DNA of 64,000 bases from Flavobacteriaceae bacterium (GCA_013214065.1 JABSPK010000004.1:62001-126000); one strand, 5' to 3'; shown: positions 36,058-44,372, numbered from the stretch's first letter. Made by a program: numbers and translations. The notes: a model not told the origin generated them from the letters alone.

Positions 36058-36759
36058 ATGAATTTTTTTGTAATTAGACCTTCGACAGATACAAGGGTTA
36101 TCGGAAATTACCCTCAGGTAGAGGAAGTCATCCACAATTGCCACGTTTGGAATGAACCTAGGTTTATTGAACATTATCAATTCGAACAGGTTCTCGGGGA
36201 AGAACCCATTACTTCAAATGCCCGGCTTTATGATTCTTCCAAACTGACGGATCTTATCAGTGTTAGTGGGATTGGATTTACCAAAAGATTATTGATTTCC
36301 GACAAATTGAAAAACCTCTTGGAAACCCACCGAAGCCATGGGGTCCAATATTTCCCTTCCGACGTCATACAGAATGGGCAAAGACATACTGACTATTGGG
36401 TAATCAATTTCTTTGAGTCTGATGAAGAGCATGTCGATTTTATGGAGTCGCAGGTTGTAGTTCGAGTCCATAATCAAGATGGAGGGACAAGCAAAGAGAA
36501 AAGGGAGATAGACTCTTTGGGTGCGTTTCGAAAATACAAACCTAACAAAGATCGGAAAGAGAAACTTTTCATCGAAGGAGTCTGTCTTAAGAAGGAAACT
36601 CCTTTCGACTTTATTTGCTTACCCTATGTTGAAGGAGGTATAAAATATGTTGTTTCTGAAACCTTAAAGCAAAAAATACTGGCGAATAGTTGTACCGGAG
36701 TAGAATTTATGCCTTTGCACCTGTCGCTAGCAGAATGGCAATTGTCCCAAACGTCATGA
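36058..36759 (+). CDS. Imm11/DUF1629-like immunity protein
   Basis: This 233-residue cytosolic protein is the likely antitoxin of the AHH lipoprotein toxin, whose stop lies 3 bp upstream. It resembles the Imm11/DUF1629 immunity family, with a C-terminal pattern (IKYVVSETLKQKILANSCTGVEFMPL) shared with the second immunity protein here (GYFISERLKDAIEQRRFTGMAFREI). The N-terminus, with PQVEEVIHNCHVW, is nearly repeated in a truncated third gene at 37939. It is the sort of gene found immediately downstream of AHH toxins. Assignment to Imm11 is by pattern, not database search; the immunity role rests on adjacency. Confidence 0.7.
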   Translation: MNFFVIRPSTDTRVIGNYPQVEEVIHNCHVWNEPRFIEHYQFEQVLGEEPITSNARLYDSSKLTDLISVSGIGFTKRLLISDKLKNLLETHRSHGVQYFPSDVIQNGQRHTDYWVINFFESDEEHVDFMESQVVVRVHNQDGGTSKEKREIDSLGAFRKYKPNKDRKEKLFIEGVCLKKETPFDFICLPYVEGGIKYVVSETLKQKILANSCTGVEFMPLHLSLAEWQLSQTS

Positions 36760-36793
36760 ACGCTATCACTAGGGCATCGTTACAAATAAATAG

Positions 36794-37154
36794 GTGGAAG
36801 TGCTTAAGACAACGGGGACAGAACAGCAAGCGCACCATATCATCCCATGGGCATTCAAGGATTCGGATATTGTTCAAAAAGCGGCGAAGTCAAGGAACGC
36901 ATTTCATATGAACGAAGCGTTAAATGGTATACCTTTACCTTCGACCAATCATTTGACCGGGCATAATTCTTTTGGGGGATATAATGATACAGCCTGAGTC
37001 AATATTCTCAACGAACGGACCGGATATTGACAATATGACTCCTGATCAGGCTTATGATTTTTTAAAAGGCCTGGCGGATCATATCAGGGATTTGATCGAA
37101 TCGAACCCTGCCAAGAACTTGGGTGAGATTGCGGATTTAATCAATTATCCCTAA
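36794..37154 (+). pseudogene. Displaced, broken AHH toxin C-terminal cassette
   Basis: Starting at GTG 36794 the frame reads VLKTTGTEQQAHHIIPWAFK, then FHMNEALNGIPL, and HLTGHNSFGGYNDTA before a TGA at 36995-36997. The rest of the domain (DIDNMTPDQAYDFLKGLADH, then IRDLIESNP) continues in the +1 frame to the TAA at 37154. Homology with the intact toxin begins exactly at VLK upstream of AHH, so only the toxin tip is present, with no signal peptide or stalk. A nonsense codon and a frameshift make it inactive. It is the typical orphan cassette of polymorphic toxin loci. Confidence 0.85.
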
Positions 37155-37161
37155 TAACGAA

Positions 37162-37845
37162 ATGAATTATTTTCAGTTAACACATATCGGTGCCAACAGA
37201 AGGGAGACAGGTGTTTCCCCTCAATGCACCGATTCCATATGCATTGGGGATATCCAAAAAATACGGGTGCCCTCGCAAGGCAAGATTCATGATGCCTTTG
37301 CACTTCCTGTTCCCAGACTTGAAAAAAGGGCAAGACCCTCAACGATGTTGAGTGTTGTTGCCGTACCAACTCATTTTCTAGTGGTAAAAAGCCACTTTAT
37401 TGATTTTTTAGAAGGATTTAAAGTTCCCGGTTTTCAAAAATGGAACATAGCCGTCCATCATAAAAAAACCGTGATTCATGACTATAATCTATTCTTGATC
37501 AACAGTTTACTTCACCAGGACATCATAGACTTTGACAAAAGCGAGTTTTGCCTGGGTTCCTTTAAAGATTTTAGGTGGAACGGAGAGAAAATCAACGTCA
37601 CCAATTATGAAAATTATTTAAGCCAACAAGAGATACTTAGGGAAGAAAATTTAAGGTTAAAAACGCTCAAGGTGGTTTTAAACTTCAAAAGTGTCCAAGC
37701 GGATATGTTTCGTATGAACATTACACCCCTTTCTGGTTATTTTATTTCAGAAAGACTTAAGGACGCAATAGAACAAAGGCGGTTTACCGGCATGGCGTTT
37801 CGAGAAATTGAAAGCCTAAAAAAGATTGAAGTCATCAACAAGTAA
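37162..37845 (+). CDS. Second Imm11/DUF1629-like immunity protein
   Basis: This 227-residue intact gene follows the orphan AHH cassette with 7 bp between its ATG and the cassette stop. Its C-terminal part, GYFISERLKDAIEQRRFTGMAFREIESL, aligns with the first immunity protein, and the two share the N-terminal MN[FY]F start, but the middle is strongly diverged, as expected for immunity proteins matched to different toxins. It is AT-rich (18 of 60 bases G+C at 37381-37440). The cognate toxin tip next to it is broken, so its present role is likely cross-protection against relatives' toxins. Confidence 0.7.
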   Translation: MNYFQLTHIGANRRETGVSPQCTDSICIGDIQKIRVPSQGKIHDAFALPVPRLEKRARPSTMLSVVAVPTHFLVVKSHFIDFLEGFKVPGFQKWNIAVHHKKTVIHDYNLFLINSLLHQDIIDFDKSEFCLGSFKDFRWNGEKINVTNYENYLSQQEILREENLRLKTLKVVLNFKSVQADMFRMNITPLSGYFISERLKDAIEQRRFTGMAFREIESLKKIEVINK

Positions 37846-37938
37846 CTTTTCAATTTACAAGAATTGAGTCGGTGAAAGTTATTTTAATTGAGTTCGGGGC
37901 ACTTAAATTTGCTATTCAGACGCTATGACACTACTACA

Positions 37939-38067
37939 ATGAACTATTTTTCAATACAGTTTTGTTTAGATGAAAAAATCCTAGGGAAAATACCTCAAGT
38001 GAAGAACGTAGTCCATAATTGCCATGTATACGATCACCCCGATTTCATTGATAGGTTTATATTTTAA
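37939..38067 (+). pseudogene. Truncated third immunity gene (42 codons)
   Basis: An ATG at 37939 opens a 42-codon frame reading MNYFSIQFCLDEKILGKIPQ then VKNVVHNCHVYDHPDFIDRF. It matches the N-terminus of the first immunity protein closely (PQVEEVIHNCHVWNEPRFIE). It stops at TAA 38065-38067 just where homology should continue, and no further toxin or immunity sequence follows before the right copy of the 37-bp repeat. It is a clear remnant of a third immunity gene, not a functional peptide. Confidence 0.85.
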
Positions 38068-38109
38068 AACCGATTCTTCCTTTCTTTTTCGGTTTGAAGA
38101 AAATGCTTA

Positions 38110-38146
38110 AAAAAAACGTAGCATGGCCTTAAGATACGAAGAAGTG
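38110..38146. repeat. 37-bp direct repeat, right copy
   Basis: AAAAAAACGTAGCATGG then CCTTAAGATACGAAGAAGTG matches the left copy at 34064-34100 in 35 of 37 bases. On the minus strand it encodes only MLRFF followed by a stop, so it is a dead start region of a DUF6090-like gene. It lies 42 bp downstream of the truncated third immunity gene. Confidence 0.85.
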
Positions 38147-38216
38147 ATTTAAGCCCGTACATCGGACAAATCCAAAAAACCATGAAGTAAGAGGTCTGTT
38201 TTCTTGGCTGAAACCC

Positions 38217-39296
38217 TTAAGGTTCCAACGATTTAAGGTATGCCGTCGGGGTCTGGCCGGTCACGTTTTTAAAGACCGCATTAAAACTCGATTTGGAACG
38301 AAACCCCGCTTGCTCATAGACCGCGGCAAGGTTGTAGGTCTTCAATACGTCGGACTTCAACAATTCTTTCACCTTTTCGACCCGGTATCCATTCATATAC
38401 TCCGTAAAGGTCATGCCATAGGTTTCCTGTAACAACAATGAAAGTTGGTTGGAAGGCATTTCCAAGGCCTCGGCAAGATCCGAGGCCCGCAACTCTTGTT
38501 GGGTATACAAGGCTTCGACTTGCATCAAGTGCTCCAGTTTCTCGATTTTCAACTGAAGCGCCGTATTGACCGCACCTTTCGAATCGGACAGCTCGAATCT
38601 GGGAAACAACAACTTCGATTTTGAAAAGCTGACAAATCCCACCCAATAGATATAGAGGGAATTCAGTAAGAGCAAGATCAAATAAAATTCCCCTTTATGT
38701 TGTAAGCCGAAAAGGTTCGCTATGATCTGATGTCCCATGTTCACTGCGATGAAAATGAAATACACCGTAGTGAACCGTATGATCCAGTCCCAATTTTGAA
38801 CGGCCTTTTTGCCCCCTTTGACCTTAGGGCGTTCTTTGTTGTACCGTACCAAGGCATAGCCTATGAGTATTAGGCTGAAGCCCAGGTACACGAATTCATT
38901 GTAGTTGAAAAAACCGGTTTGGTACACCCGATAAAACAGCTGTTCATCACCGCCCAAATGCATGTTGACATACCAATAGGTCCTTAAAATCGCATAAGCG
39001 AGGGCAGGTACGAAGAGCAACAATTTCAAGTCGAACTTCGGTCGGTCCTTGCTCAAGATCAAACGGTCAAGGTACATGAAAAAGCCGGTTGCGATAAGGT
39101 ATTTGTAGGGGAAGGGTAAGGAACTGATCGGGAGGTCACCGATGGTCTCGATCCCCATATAGGTCAAAAAATAAATGAGATTGAAATAGGAAAGGGAAAA
39201 AAGGAACAAGAGGTAAAACCAGAATGCCGCCCTATTCTCCCTTTTGATACGAAAGAGGTAGAGGCAGAGGGTGAACCCTTGCACGGCCCCAAGCAA
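38217..39296 (-). CDS. AraC-family regulator with N-terminal membrane sensor
   Basis: This 359-residue protein has about seven hydrophobic helices (residues 1 to about 235) and a C-terminal AraC DNA-binding domain (about 250-359) with the two HTH segments LRASDLAEALEMPSNQLSLLLQETYGMTFTEYMNGYRV and AAVYEQAGFRSKSSFNAVFKNVTGQTPTAYL. The type is common in flavobacteria and not functionally defined. The assigned start is a TTG at 39294-39296, but the open frame continues upstream with a hydrophobic helix and no ATG; an ATG at 39364-39366 opens a 14-codon frame in another phase, so an indel or unusual start near 39320-39360 is possible. It is monocistronic. Confidence 0.83.
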   Translation of the reverse strand: MLGAVQGFTLCLYLFRIKRENRAAFWFYLLFLFSLSYFNLIYFLTYMGIETIGDLPISSLPFPYKYLIATGFFMYLDRLILSKDRPKFDLKLLLFVPALAYAILRTYWYVNMHLGGDEQLFYRVYQTGFFNYNEFVYLGFSLILIGYALVRYNKERPKVKGGKKAVQNWDWIIRFTTVYFIFIAVNMGHQIIANLFGLQHKGEFYLILLLLNSLYIYWVGFVSFSKSKLLFPRFELSDSKGAVNTALQLKIEKLEHLMQVEALYTQQELRASDLAEALEMPSNQLSLLLQETYGMTFTEYMNGYRVEKVKELLKSDVLKTYNLAAVYEQAGFRSKSSFNAVFKNVTGQTPTAYLKSLEP

Positions 39297-39474
39297 AACG
39301 ATAATTAGGATGAAAAGCAGACTAATGGCGACCTGGTTTTGGGTTGATAACGGGCAGTGTGTTCATTTACGAGGTGAAAATACGATTTTTGGGGATGTCA
39401 CTAACCCTCATGAAGCATCACTTCATGACACCGGGGCTCGCCTCATAAGCTTTCATAGTAAATAAGGGAAAACA

Positions 39475-39502
39475 AAAAACCAGTGCAATCGCACTGGTTT
39501 TT
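39475..39502 (-). terminator. Intrinsic terminator of the tRNA operon
   Basis: AAAAACCAGTGC and GCACTGGTTTTT pair perfectly around an AATC loop. On the minus strand the stem is followed by TTTTTTGTT, so it ends transcription of the tRNA-Gly/tRNA-Leu unit just upstream. Confidence 0.8.
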
Positions 39503-39511
39503 AGCTTTTCG

Positions 39512-39595
39512 TACTCGAGGCGGGACTTGAACCCGCACGGGCAAATGCCCACAGGATTTTAAGTCCGGCGTGTCTACCAATTCCACCACTCGAGC
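39512..39595 (-). tRNA. tRNA-Leu (anticodon UAA)
   Basis: The 84-nt sequence folds as a class II tRNA with a 7-bp acceptor stem (GCTCGAG with CTCGAGT), D-loop TGGTGGAATTGGTAGACA, anticodon loop CTTAAAA with UAA, a long variable arm and T-loop GGTTCAAGTCC. CCA is not encoded. It is the second gene of a tRNA-Gly/tRNA-Leu operon and is followed by a terminator. Confidence 0.96.
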
Positions 39596-39650
39596 CATTG
39601 GACTTATCAAAAAAAAACTCCACCCGTGTGGACTGAGCGGAGTCATGTCG

Positions 39651-39723
39651 AGCGAAAAACGGGATTCGAACCCGCGACCTCCACCTTGGCAAGGTGATGC
39701 TCTACCAACTGAGCTATTTTCGC
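39651..39723 (-). tRNA. tRNA-Gly (anticodon GCC)
   Basis: The 73-nt sequence has acceptor GCGAAAA with TTTTCGC, D-arm AGCTCAGTTGGTAGAGC, anticodon loop TTGGCAA (GCC) and T-loop GGTTCGAATCC. CCA is not encoded. It is the first gene of the operon, 29 bp downstream of a strong promoter start region. Confidence 0.96.
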
Positions 39724-39759
39724 ATAAGAATGAACATACACTTCTTAAAAGTGCGGACG

Positions 39760-39788
39760 CAAAGTTAACATATTTCTTTAAAATCAAA
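39760..39788 (-). promoter_or_regulatory. Promoter of the tRNA-Gly/tRNA-Leu operon
   Basis: On the minus strand TTTG (39785-39788) and TAACTTTG (39760-39767) match the Bacteroidota -33/-7 consensus with exactly 17 nt between them. Transcription would start about 30 nt before tRNA-Gly. The operon is therefore independent of mutS upstream. Confidence 0.78.
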
Positions 39789-39812
39789 AGAATTTCGCAA
39801 ACGAAAATTCGC

Positions 39813-42431
39813 TTAAGAGCTGGCCTTTTTTTTGCGGTCCAAAAGGCGTTTGATTTCGTTGAGTTTCATCAAGGCCTCGACCGGGGTGAGGGTATCGATA
39901 TCTAAATGGAGGATTTCTTCCTTGATCTCTTCCAACAACGGGTCGTCTAAATGGAAGAAACTCAGTTGCATTTCGTTTTGGGCCGCCTGTAGGCTATCAG
40001 CGATTTTCTCCCCACTATGCGACTGTTCCAACTTCTTCAACATTTTACCCGCTTTTTGGATGACATGTTGCGGCATGCCCGCCATTTTGGCCACATGGAT
40101 CCCGAAGCTATGTTCGCTGCCGCCGGCGACCAATTTGCGCATAAATAACACACGGTCTTTTAATTCCTTAACGGCCACATTGTAGTTTTTGATACGCGCG
40201 AACGATTGGGTCATATCGTTCAATTCGTGATAGTGCGTGGCGAAAAGCGTTTTCGGTTTGCTGGGGTGTTCGTGTAGGTATTCGGCAATCGCCCAGGCAA
40301 TGGAGATGCCATCATAAGTGCTGGTGCCGCGACCGATTTCATCGAGCAATACCAGACTGCGGTCTGAAAGGTTGTTCAAAATCGAAGCCGTTTCGTTCAT
40401 TTCGACCATAAAGGTCGATTCGCCCATAGAGATGTTGTCACTGGCCCCGACGCGGGTAAACAATTTATCGACCACCCCGATCCTGGCCGATTCGGCTGGT
40501 ACGAAACTGCCCATTTGGGCTAATATGACGATTAATGCGGTTTGTCGTAAGATCGCTGATTTTCCACTCATATTGGGCCCGGTGATCATGATGAGCTGTT
40601 GCTCTTCGCGATTCAGCTTGAGGTCGTTTGCGATATACGCTTCGCCAAGAGGCAATTGTTTCTCTATGACCGGATGCCGCCCACTGACGATTTCGAGTGC
40701 CGTGCCCTCATCGATGGTAGGCCGGCAATAGCTATTTTCTTGTGCCAATTGGGCGAACCCACAGAGGCAGTCGAGCTTGGCGATGCGTTGGGCATTGCCT
40801 TGCACGGCTTGGATATGTGACTGCATCCAAACCAGGAGCTGTTCGAACAATTGTTGCTCCAGACTTAAGATGCGTTCTTCGGCCCCCAAGATCTTGGCTT
40901 CGTATTCTTTGAGTTCTTCGGTGATATACCGCTCGGCGTTCACCAGGGTCTGCTTGCGGATCCACGATTCGGGCACCTTGTCTTTATGGGTGTTGCGCAC
41001 TTCGATATAATACCCGAAGACATTGTTCGAAGCGATTTTCAACGAACTGATTCCAGTGGTCTCCGTTTCTCGGGCCAACATGCGGTCGAGATAGTCTTTG
41101 CTTGAAAAGGCCAGCTGGCGTAATTCGTCCAACTCTTCCGAATAGCCTTCGGCGATGGTGGTGCCTTTTCCGATCTGCACGGGCGCCGATTCATCGAGCC
41201 GTTCCTTGATTTTGCTACGAAGGTCCTCACAGGCATGCAGTGCCGAGCCTAAATGTTGTAAGGCTTCATTATCGGCCGCCATGGCCCACTCCTTGATCGG
41301 TACGACCGCTTCGAGCGAGTTTTTCAATTGGACGACCTCTTTCGGGCTGATCCGGCCCGTAGCGATTTTGGCGGTCAAGCGTTCGAGGTCGCCCATTTTC
41401 TTGATGCCTTCGCGAATGCGATGCAACAAGGCGTTTTCCTTTTGCAGGAAAGAGACGATCTCAAGCCGTTCGATAATGGGGTCCTTCAATTTCAACGGTA
41501 GGGCCAACCAACGTTTCAACAGCCGCCCACCCATGGGTGAGATCGTTTTATCGATTACCTCCAAAAGGGTCACGGCATTGACGTGGTTCGAGTGGTATAG
41601 TTCGAGGTTGCGCACCGTGAAACGATCCATCCAAACATAATGTTCATCGGCTATGCGTTGGATTTTGTTGACATGCTGTAGTTGGCGGTGCTGGGTTTCA
41701 GACAGGTAATGCAATACGGCCCCCGAAGCGATAATGCCCTGTTCGAGCTTAGCGACACCGTACCCTTGTAGTGATTTCACATTGAAATGCCCGGTCAATC
41801 GTTCAAGGGCATAATCTTCTTGATAGACCCAATCTTCAAGGTAAAAGGTATGGTAGGCCTGTCCGAAAAGCTCGGTGAACTCCTTGCGGTGGTCTTTGGA
41901 GACCAAGACCTCATTGGGCCCGAAGTTCTGTAGCAGTTTGTCTAATTGTTCGGCACTGCCTTCGGCAGTTAGGAATTCGCCGGTCGAAATATCCAAAAAG
42001 GCGACGCCCAGTTGCTTACGTCCAAAATGGACGGCCGCTAGAAAATTGTTCCTTTTGGCTTGGAGGATATCATCGTTCAAGGCGACACCCGGTGTAACAA
42101 GCTCGGTAACCCCCCGTTTGACGATGCTTTTGGTCTGTTTTGGGTCTTCAAGTTGATCACAGATGGCCACGCGTTGCCCGGCTTTGACCAATTTGGGTAA
42201 ATAAGTATTCAACGAGTGGTGCGGAAAGCCCGCCAATTCGGTCTGGTCGCCCCCGTTGTTGCGGTGGGTAAGTACAATGCCCAAAATTTGCGCCGCCTTT
42301 ACCGCATCTTCACCGAACGTTTCGTAAAAATCGCCTACACGAAACAACAACAAGGCATCGGGATGCTTGGTCTTGATCGCATTGTACTGCTTCATCAAAG
42401 GGGTGACTTTCTTTGTCTTAGTGCCAGCCAA
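39813..42431 (-). CDS. mutS: DNA mismatch repair ATPase MutS
   Basis: MutS recognises mismatches and recruits MutL. The 872-residue length is typical. Hallmarks are the N-terminal mismatch-binding segment with Phe-X-Glu in [13 protein letters not shown] (about residues 30-42), the connector and lever domains, the P-loop GPNMSGKS near residue 617, the [12 protein letters not shown] and [16 protein letters not shown] (Walker B/ D-loop) motifs and the THYHEL helix. A C-terminal helical tail follows. It is transcribed toward the tRNA operon, whose own promoter lies just after its stop, and away from the plus-strand RNA methyltransferase gene. Identity is secure. Confidence 0.98.
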   Translation of the reverse strand: MAGTKTKKVTPLMKQYNAIKTKHPDALLLFRVGDFYETFGEDAVKAAQILGIVLTHRNNGGDQTELAGFPHHSLNTYLPKLVKAGQRVAICDQLEDPKQTKSIVKRGVTELVTPGVALNDDILQAKRNNFLAAVHFGRKQLGVAFLDISTGEFLTAEGSAEQLDKLLQNFGPNEVLVSKDHRKEFTELFGQAYHTFYLEDWVYQEDYALERLTGHFNVKSLQGYGVAKLEQGIIASGAVLHYLSETQHRQLQHVNKIQRIADEHYVWMDRFTVRNLELYHSNHVNAVTLLEVIDKTISPMGGRLLKRWLALPLKLKDPIIERLEIVSFLQKENALLHRIREGIKKMGDLERLTAKIATGRISPKEVVQLKNSLEAVVPIKEWAMAADNEALQHLGSALHACEDLRSKIKERLDESAPVQIGKGTTIAEGYSEELDELRQLAFSSKDYLDRMLARETETTGISSLKIASNNVFGYYIEVRNTHKDKVPESWIRKQTLVNAERYITEELKEYEAKILGAEERILSLEQQLFEQLLVWMQSHIQAVQGNAQRIAKLDCLCGFAQLAQENSYCRPTIDEGTALEIVSGRHPVIEKQLPLGEAYIANDLKLNREEQQLIMITGPNMSGKSAILRQTALIVILAQMGSFVPAESARIGVVDKLFTRVGASDNISMGESTFMVEMNETASILNNLSDRSLVLLDEIGRGTSTYDGISIAWAIAEYLHEHPSKPKTLFATHYHELNDMTQSFARIKNYNVAVKELKDRVLFMRKLVAGGSEHSFGIHVAKMAGMPQHVIQKAGKMLKKLEQSHSGEKIADSLQAAQNEMQLSFFHLDDPLLEEIKEEILHLDIDTLTPVEALMKLNEIKRLLDRKKKASS

Positions 42432-42520
42432 ATCGAATACGTGTATTTTTGTCGAAAATAAAAAGTTGTACAGGGTCTCTATGCCATTGTTGATATTTCG
42501 GGCCCAAAAGTGGATAAATT

Positions 42521-43069
42521 ATGCGGAAGCTGGCCAATAGCGAGTTGGATCGATTGAATACGGAAGAATTCAAAAAAGCCGACAAAACCCCCTTGATCAT
42601 TATTTTGGACAATATTCGGAGTTTGAACAACATCGGTTCCGTCTTTCGTACCGCCGATGCCTTTCTGGTTCAAAAAATCTACCTCTGCGGCATCACCGCT
42701 ACACCACCCCATAAAGACATTCGCAAAACTGCCTTGGGGGCGACCGAAAGCGTAGCATGGCAATATCGTGAAAACACCCTGTCGTTGGTGCACGCCCTGC
42801 AGGCCGATGGGGTAAAGGTCTTGGCCATCGAACAGGCCGAAGGGGCCCAAATGCTCCATGATTTCGAGCCAAAACCGGGCCAACCCTACGCCATTGTGTT
42901 CGGTAACGAGGTCAAAGGTGTCGCCCAAGACGTGGTGTCTGCCTGTGATGGGGTGATCGAGATCCCCCAGTTCGGTACCAAGCATTCGTTGAACATTTCA
43001 GTAAGTACCGGAGTGGTGGTTTGGGATGTTTGGACGAAGCTTGACAAGCTCCAAAAAAAAAGCCCTTGA
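42521..43069 (+). CDS. SpoU/TrmH-family RNA methyltransferase
   Basis: This 182-residue SPOUT-class methyltransferase likely 2'-O-methylates a tRNA or rRNA nucleotide. The core motifs are visible: IILDNIRSLNNIGSVFRTADAF (motif 1), YAIVFGNEVKGVAQDV (motif 2) and IPQFGTKHSLNISVSTGVVVWDV (motif 3, trefoil-knot with SAM site). It has only the catalytic domain, lacking the extra RNA-binding domain of longer homologues. It is divergent from mutS and convergent with the folK fusion. Target RNA is not determined. Confidence 0.91.
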   Translation: MRKLANSELDRLNTEEFKKADKTPLIIILDNIRSLNNIGSVFRTADAFLVQKIYLCGITATPPHKDIRKTALGATESVAWQYRENTLSLVHALQADGVKVLAIEQAEGAQMLHDFEPKPGQPYAIVFGNEVKGVAQDVVSACDGVIEIPQFGTKHSLNISVSTGVVVWDVWTKLDKLQKKSP

Positions 43070-43084
43070 AGTGAATCAAGGGCT
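43053..43084 (-). terminator. Intrinsic terminator of the folK-kinase transcript
   Basis: AGCCCTTGA and TCAAGGGCT form a 9-bp stem with a 6-nt loop at 43061-43084; on the minus strand it is followed by a T-run (A-run 43053-43060 on the plus strand). It lies about 95 bp after the folK-kinase stop and overlaps the 3' end of the RNA methyltransferase gene. Confidence 0.8.
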
Positions 43085-43177
43085 AAACATATAGTTTGAG
43101 TTAGTTAGTTTCTGTCTTAGCAGGGTGCTAATAAAATAAAACCTTTCTTGATATCCAAATAAATCCTAAAAATTATC

Positions 43178-44323
43178 TTAACGGGATAGTTCCAGGATTT
43201 TGGCACCCAAGATGTCGAGAAGTGCGGTATAATCTTCAATCCGTCCTACGAAATCCTTATTTTCCATGTCGATGATCAAGCTGTTCTTTTGGGGCAGGGT
43301 ACGCATGAATTCCATATACCCTGAGTGGATGCTGTCGAGATAGTCGGCACTGATCGATTGTTCGTAGTCACGCCCTCTTTTTTGGATGTTCCGGAGCAAC
43401 TGCGGTGTACGTTGGTAGAGGTACACGTAGATATCGGGTTTGCGCACTTCCTTGTACATGAAATTGAACATGCGGCGGTATAAGTCGAACTCTTCGGTCT
43501 GTAAGGTGATCTGGGCGAAGATCAAGGATTTATAGATGTCGTAATCGCTCACCATAAAGTTCTTAAAGAGGTCGAATTGTGAGGTGTCGTCGGTAAATTG
43601 CTGGTAACGGTCCGCCAAGAACGACATTTCCAACGGAAAGGCATAGCGCGATTGGTCTTCATAGAATTTGGGCAAGAACGGATTGTCGGCAAATCGTTCC
43701 AAAACCAGTTTAGCGTTGAATTCTTCGGCGATTCGCCCGGCCAAGGTCGATTTTCCGGCACCGATATTCCCTTCAATGGCCAAAAAAGGACAGGATGCGA
43801 AAAGTTCGGTGCGCCCACTATGGAGCTTAAGATCCGTTTTGATCAGGTCGTTCGATTCGCGTAACTGTTGCAATAAGTTCCTCGTGTCTTTTTTTAGGAT
43901 GGGATGGTAGTGCTGCGGAGCGATGTCGGCCAGGGGTTTGAGAACGAAATCGCGTTGGTGCAAGCCGGGGTGGGGTACCGTTAAGAGATCCGTCTGCAAG
44001 ACCGAATCTCCATAATACAATATATCCAAATCGATGGGTCGTGCCTCATAGCCGGAACCCGGGGTGCGACCGCGTCCCATACGCGATTCGATCTGCAATA
44101 GACGCGCTAGGAGTTCTGAAGGGGAGAGGGTGGTTTCGACGCCACAACAAGCATTGAGGAAATCGGCCCCTTCGAAACCCATGGCACGACTTTCATACAC
44201 CTTGGAAATGGAAAGGAGGGAACCACAGTCCCCTGCTATTTCGAACAGGGCCTTTTGTAACGACCAATGCCGGTCGCCCATATTACTTCCCAACGAAATA
44301 TATGTAACAATTTTGCCACTCAT
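43178..44323 (-). CDS. folK: Fused HPPK (FolK)-deoxynucleoside kinase
   Basis: This 381-residue protein joins two enzymes. Residues 1 to about 160 are HPPK, which pyrophosphorylates 6-hydroxymethyl-dihydropterin in folate synthesis (ISLGSNMGDR and the RPIDLDILYYGD motif). Residues about 180-381 are a deoxynucleoside-kinase-type P-loop enzyme (FLAIEGNIGAGKSTLAGRI near the start, then KNFMVSDYDIYKSLIFAQITL and QKRGRDYEQSI, the ERS-like LID), which salvages deoxynucleosides. The start at ATG 44321-44323 begins right before the HPPK beta strand. The fusion occurs in several Bacteroidota and links folate and nucleotide metabolism. A terminator ends it downstream. Confidence 0.93.
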   Translation of the reverse strand: MSGKIVTYISLGSNMGDRHWSLQKALFEIAGDCGSLLSISKVYESRAMGFEGADFLNACCGVETTLSPSELLARLLQIESRMGRGRTPGSGYEARPIDLDILYYGDSVLQTDLLTVPHPGLHQRDFVLKPLADIAPQHYHPILKKDTRNLLQQLRESNDLIKTDLKLHSGRTELFASCPFLAIEGNIGAGKSTLAGRIAEEFNAKLVLERFADNPFLPKFYEDQSRYAFPLEMSFLADRYQQFTDDTSQFDLFKNFMVSDYDIYKSLIFAQITLQTEEFDLYRRMFNFMYKEVRKPDIYVYLYQRTPQLLRNIQKRGRDYEQSISADYLDSIHSGYMEFMRTLPQKNSLIIDMENKDFVGRIEDYTALLDILGAKILELSR

Positions 44324-44364
44324 ACTACTAACTGGCAAAGTACGTAAAAGATAGGCACATTGGT

Positions 44365-44372
44365 TATCTTTG
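44365..44372 (+). promoter_or_regulatory. -7 element of the sppA promoter
   Basis: TATCTTTG matches TAnnTTTG exactly and lies 25 bp before the sppA ATG, with no clear -33 TTTG at the usual distance. Confidence 0.45.

Noticed and set aside
36690-36911. 73-codon plus-strand open frame overlapping the end of the first immunity gene
   Set aside because: Out of frame with both the immunity protein and the AHH cassette; no similarity to toxin motifs.
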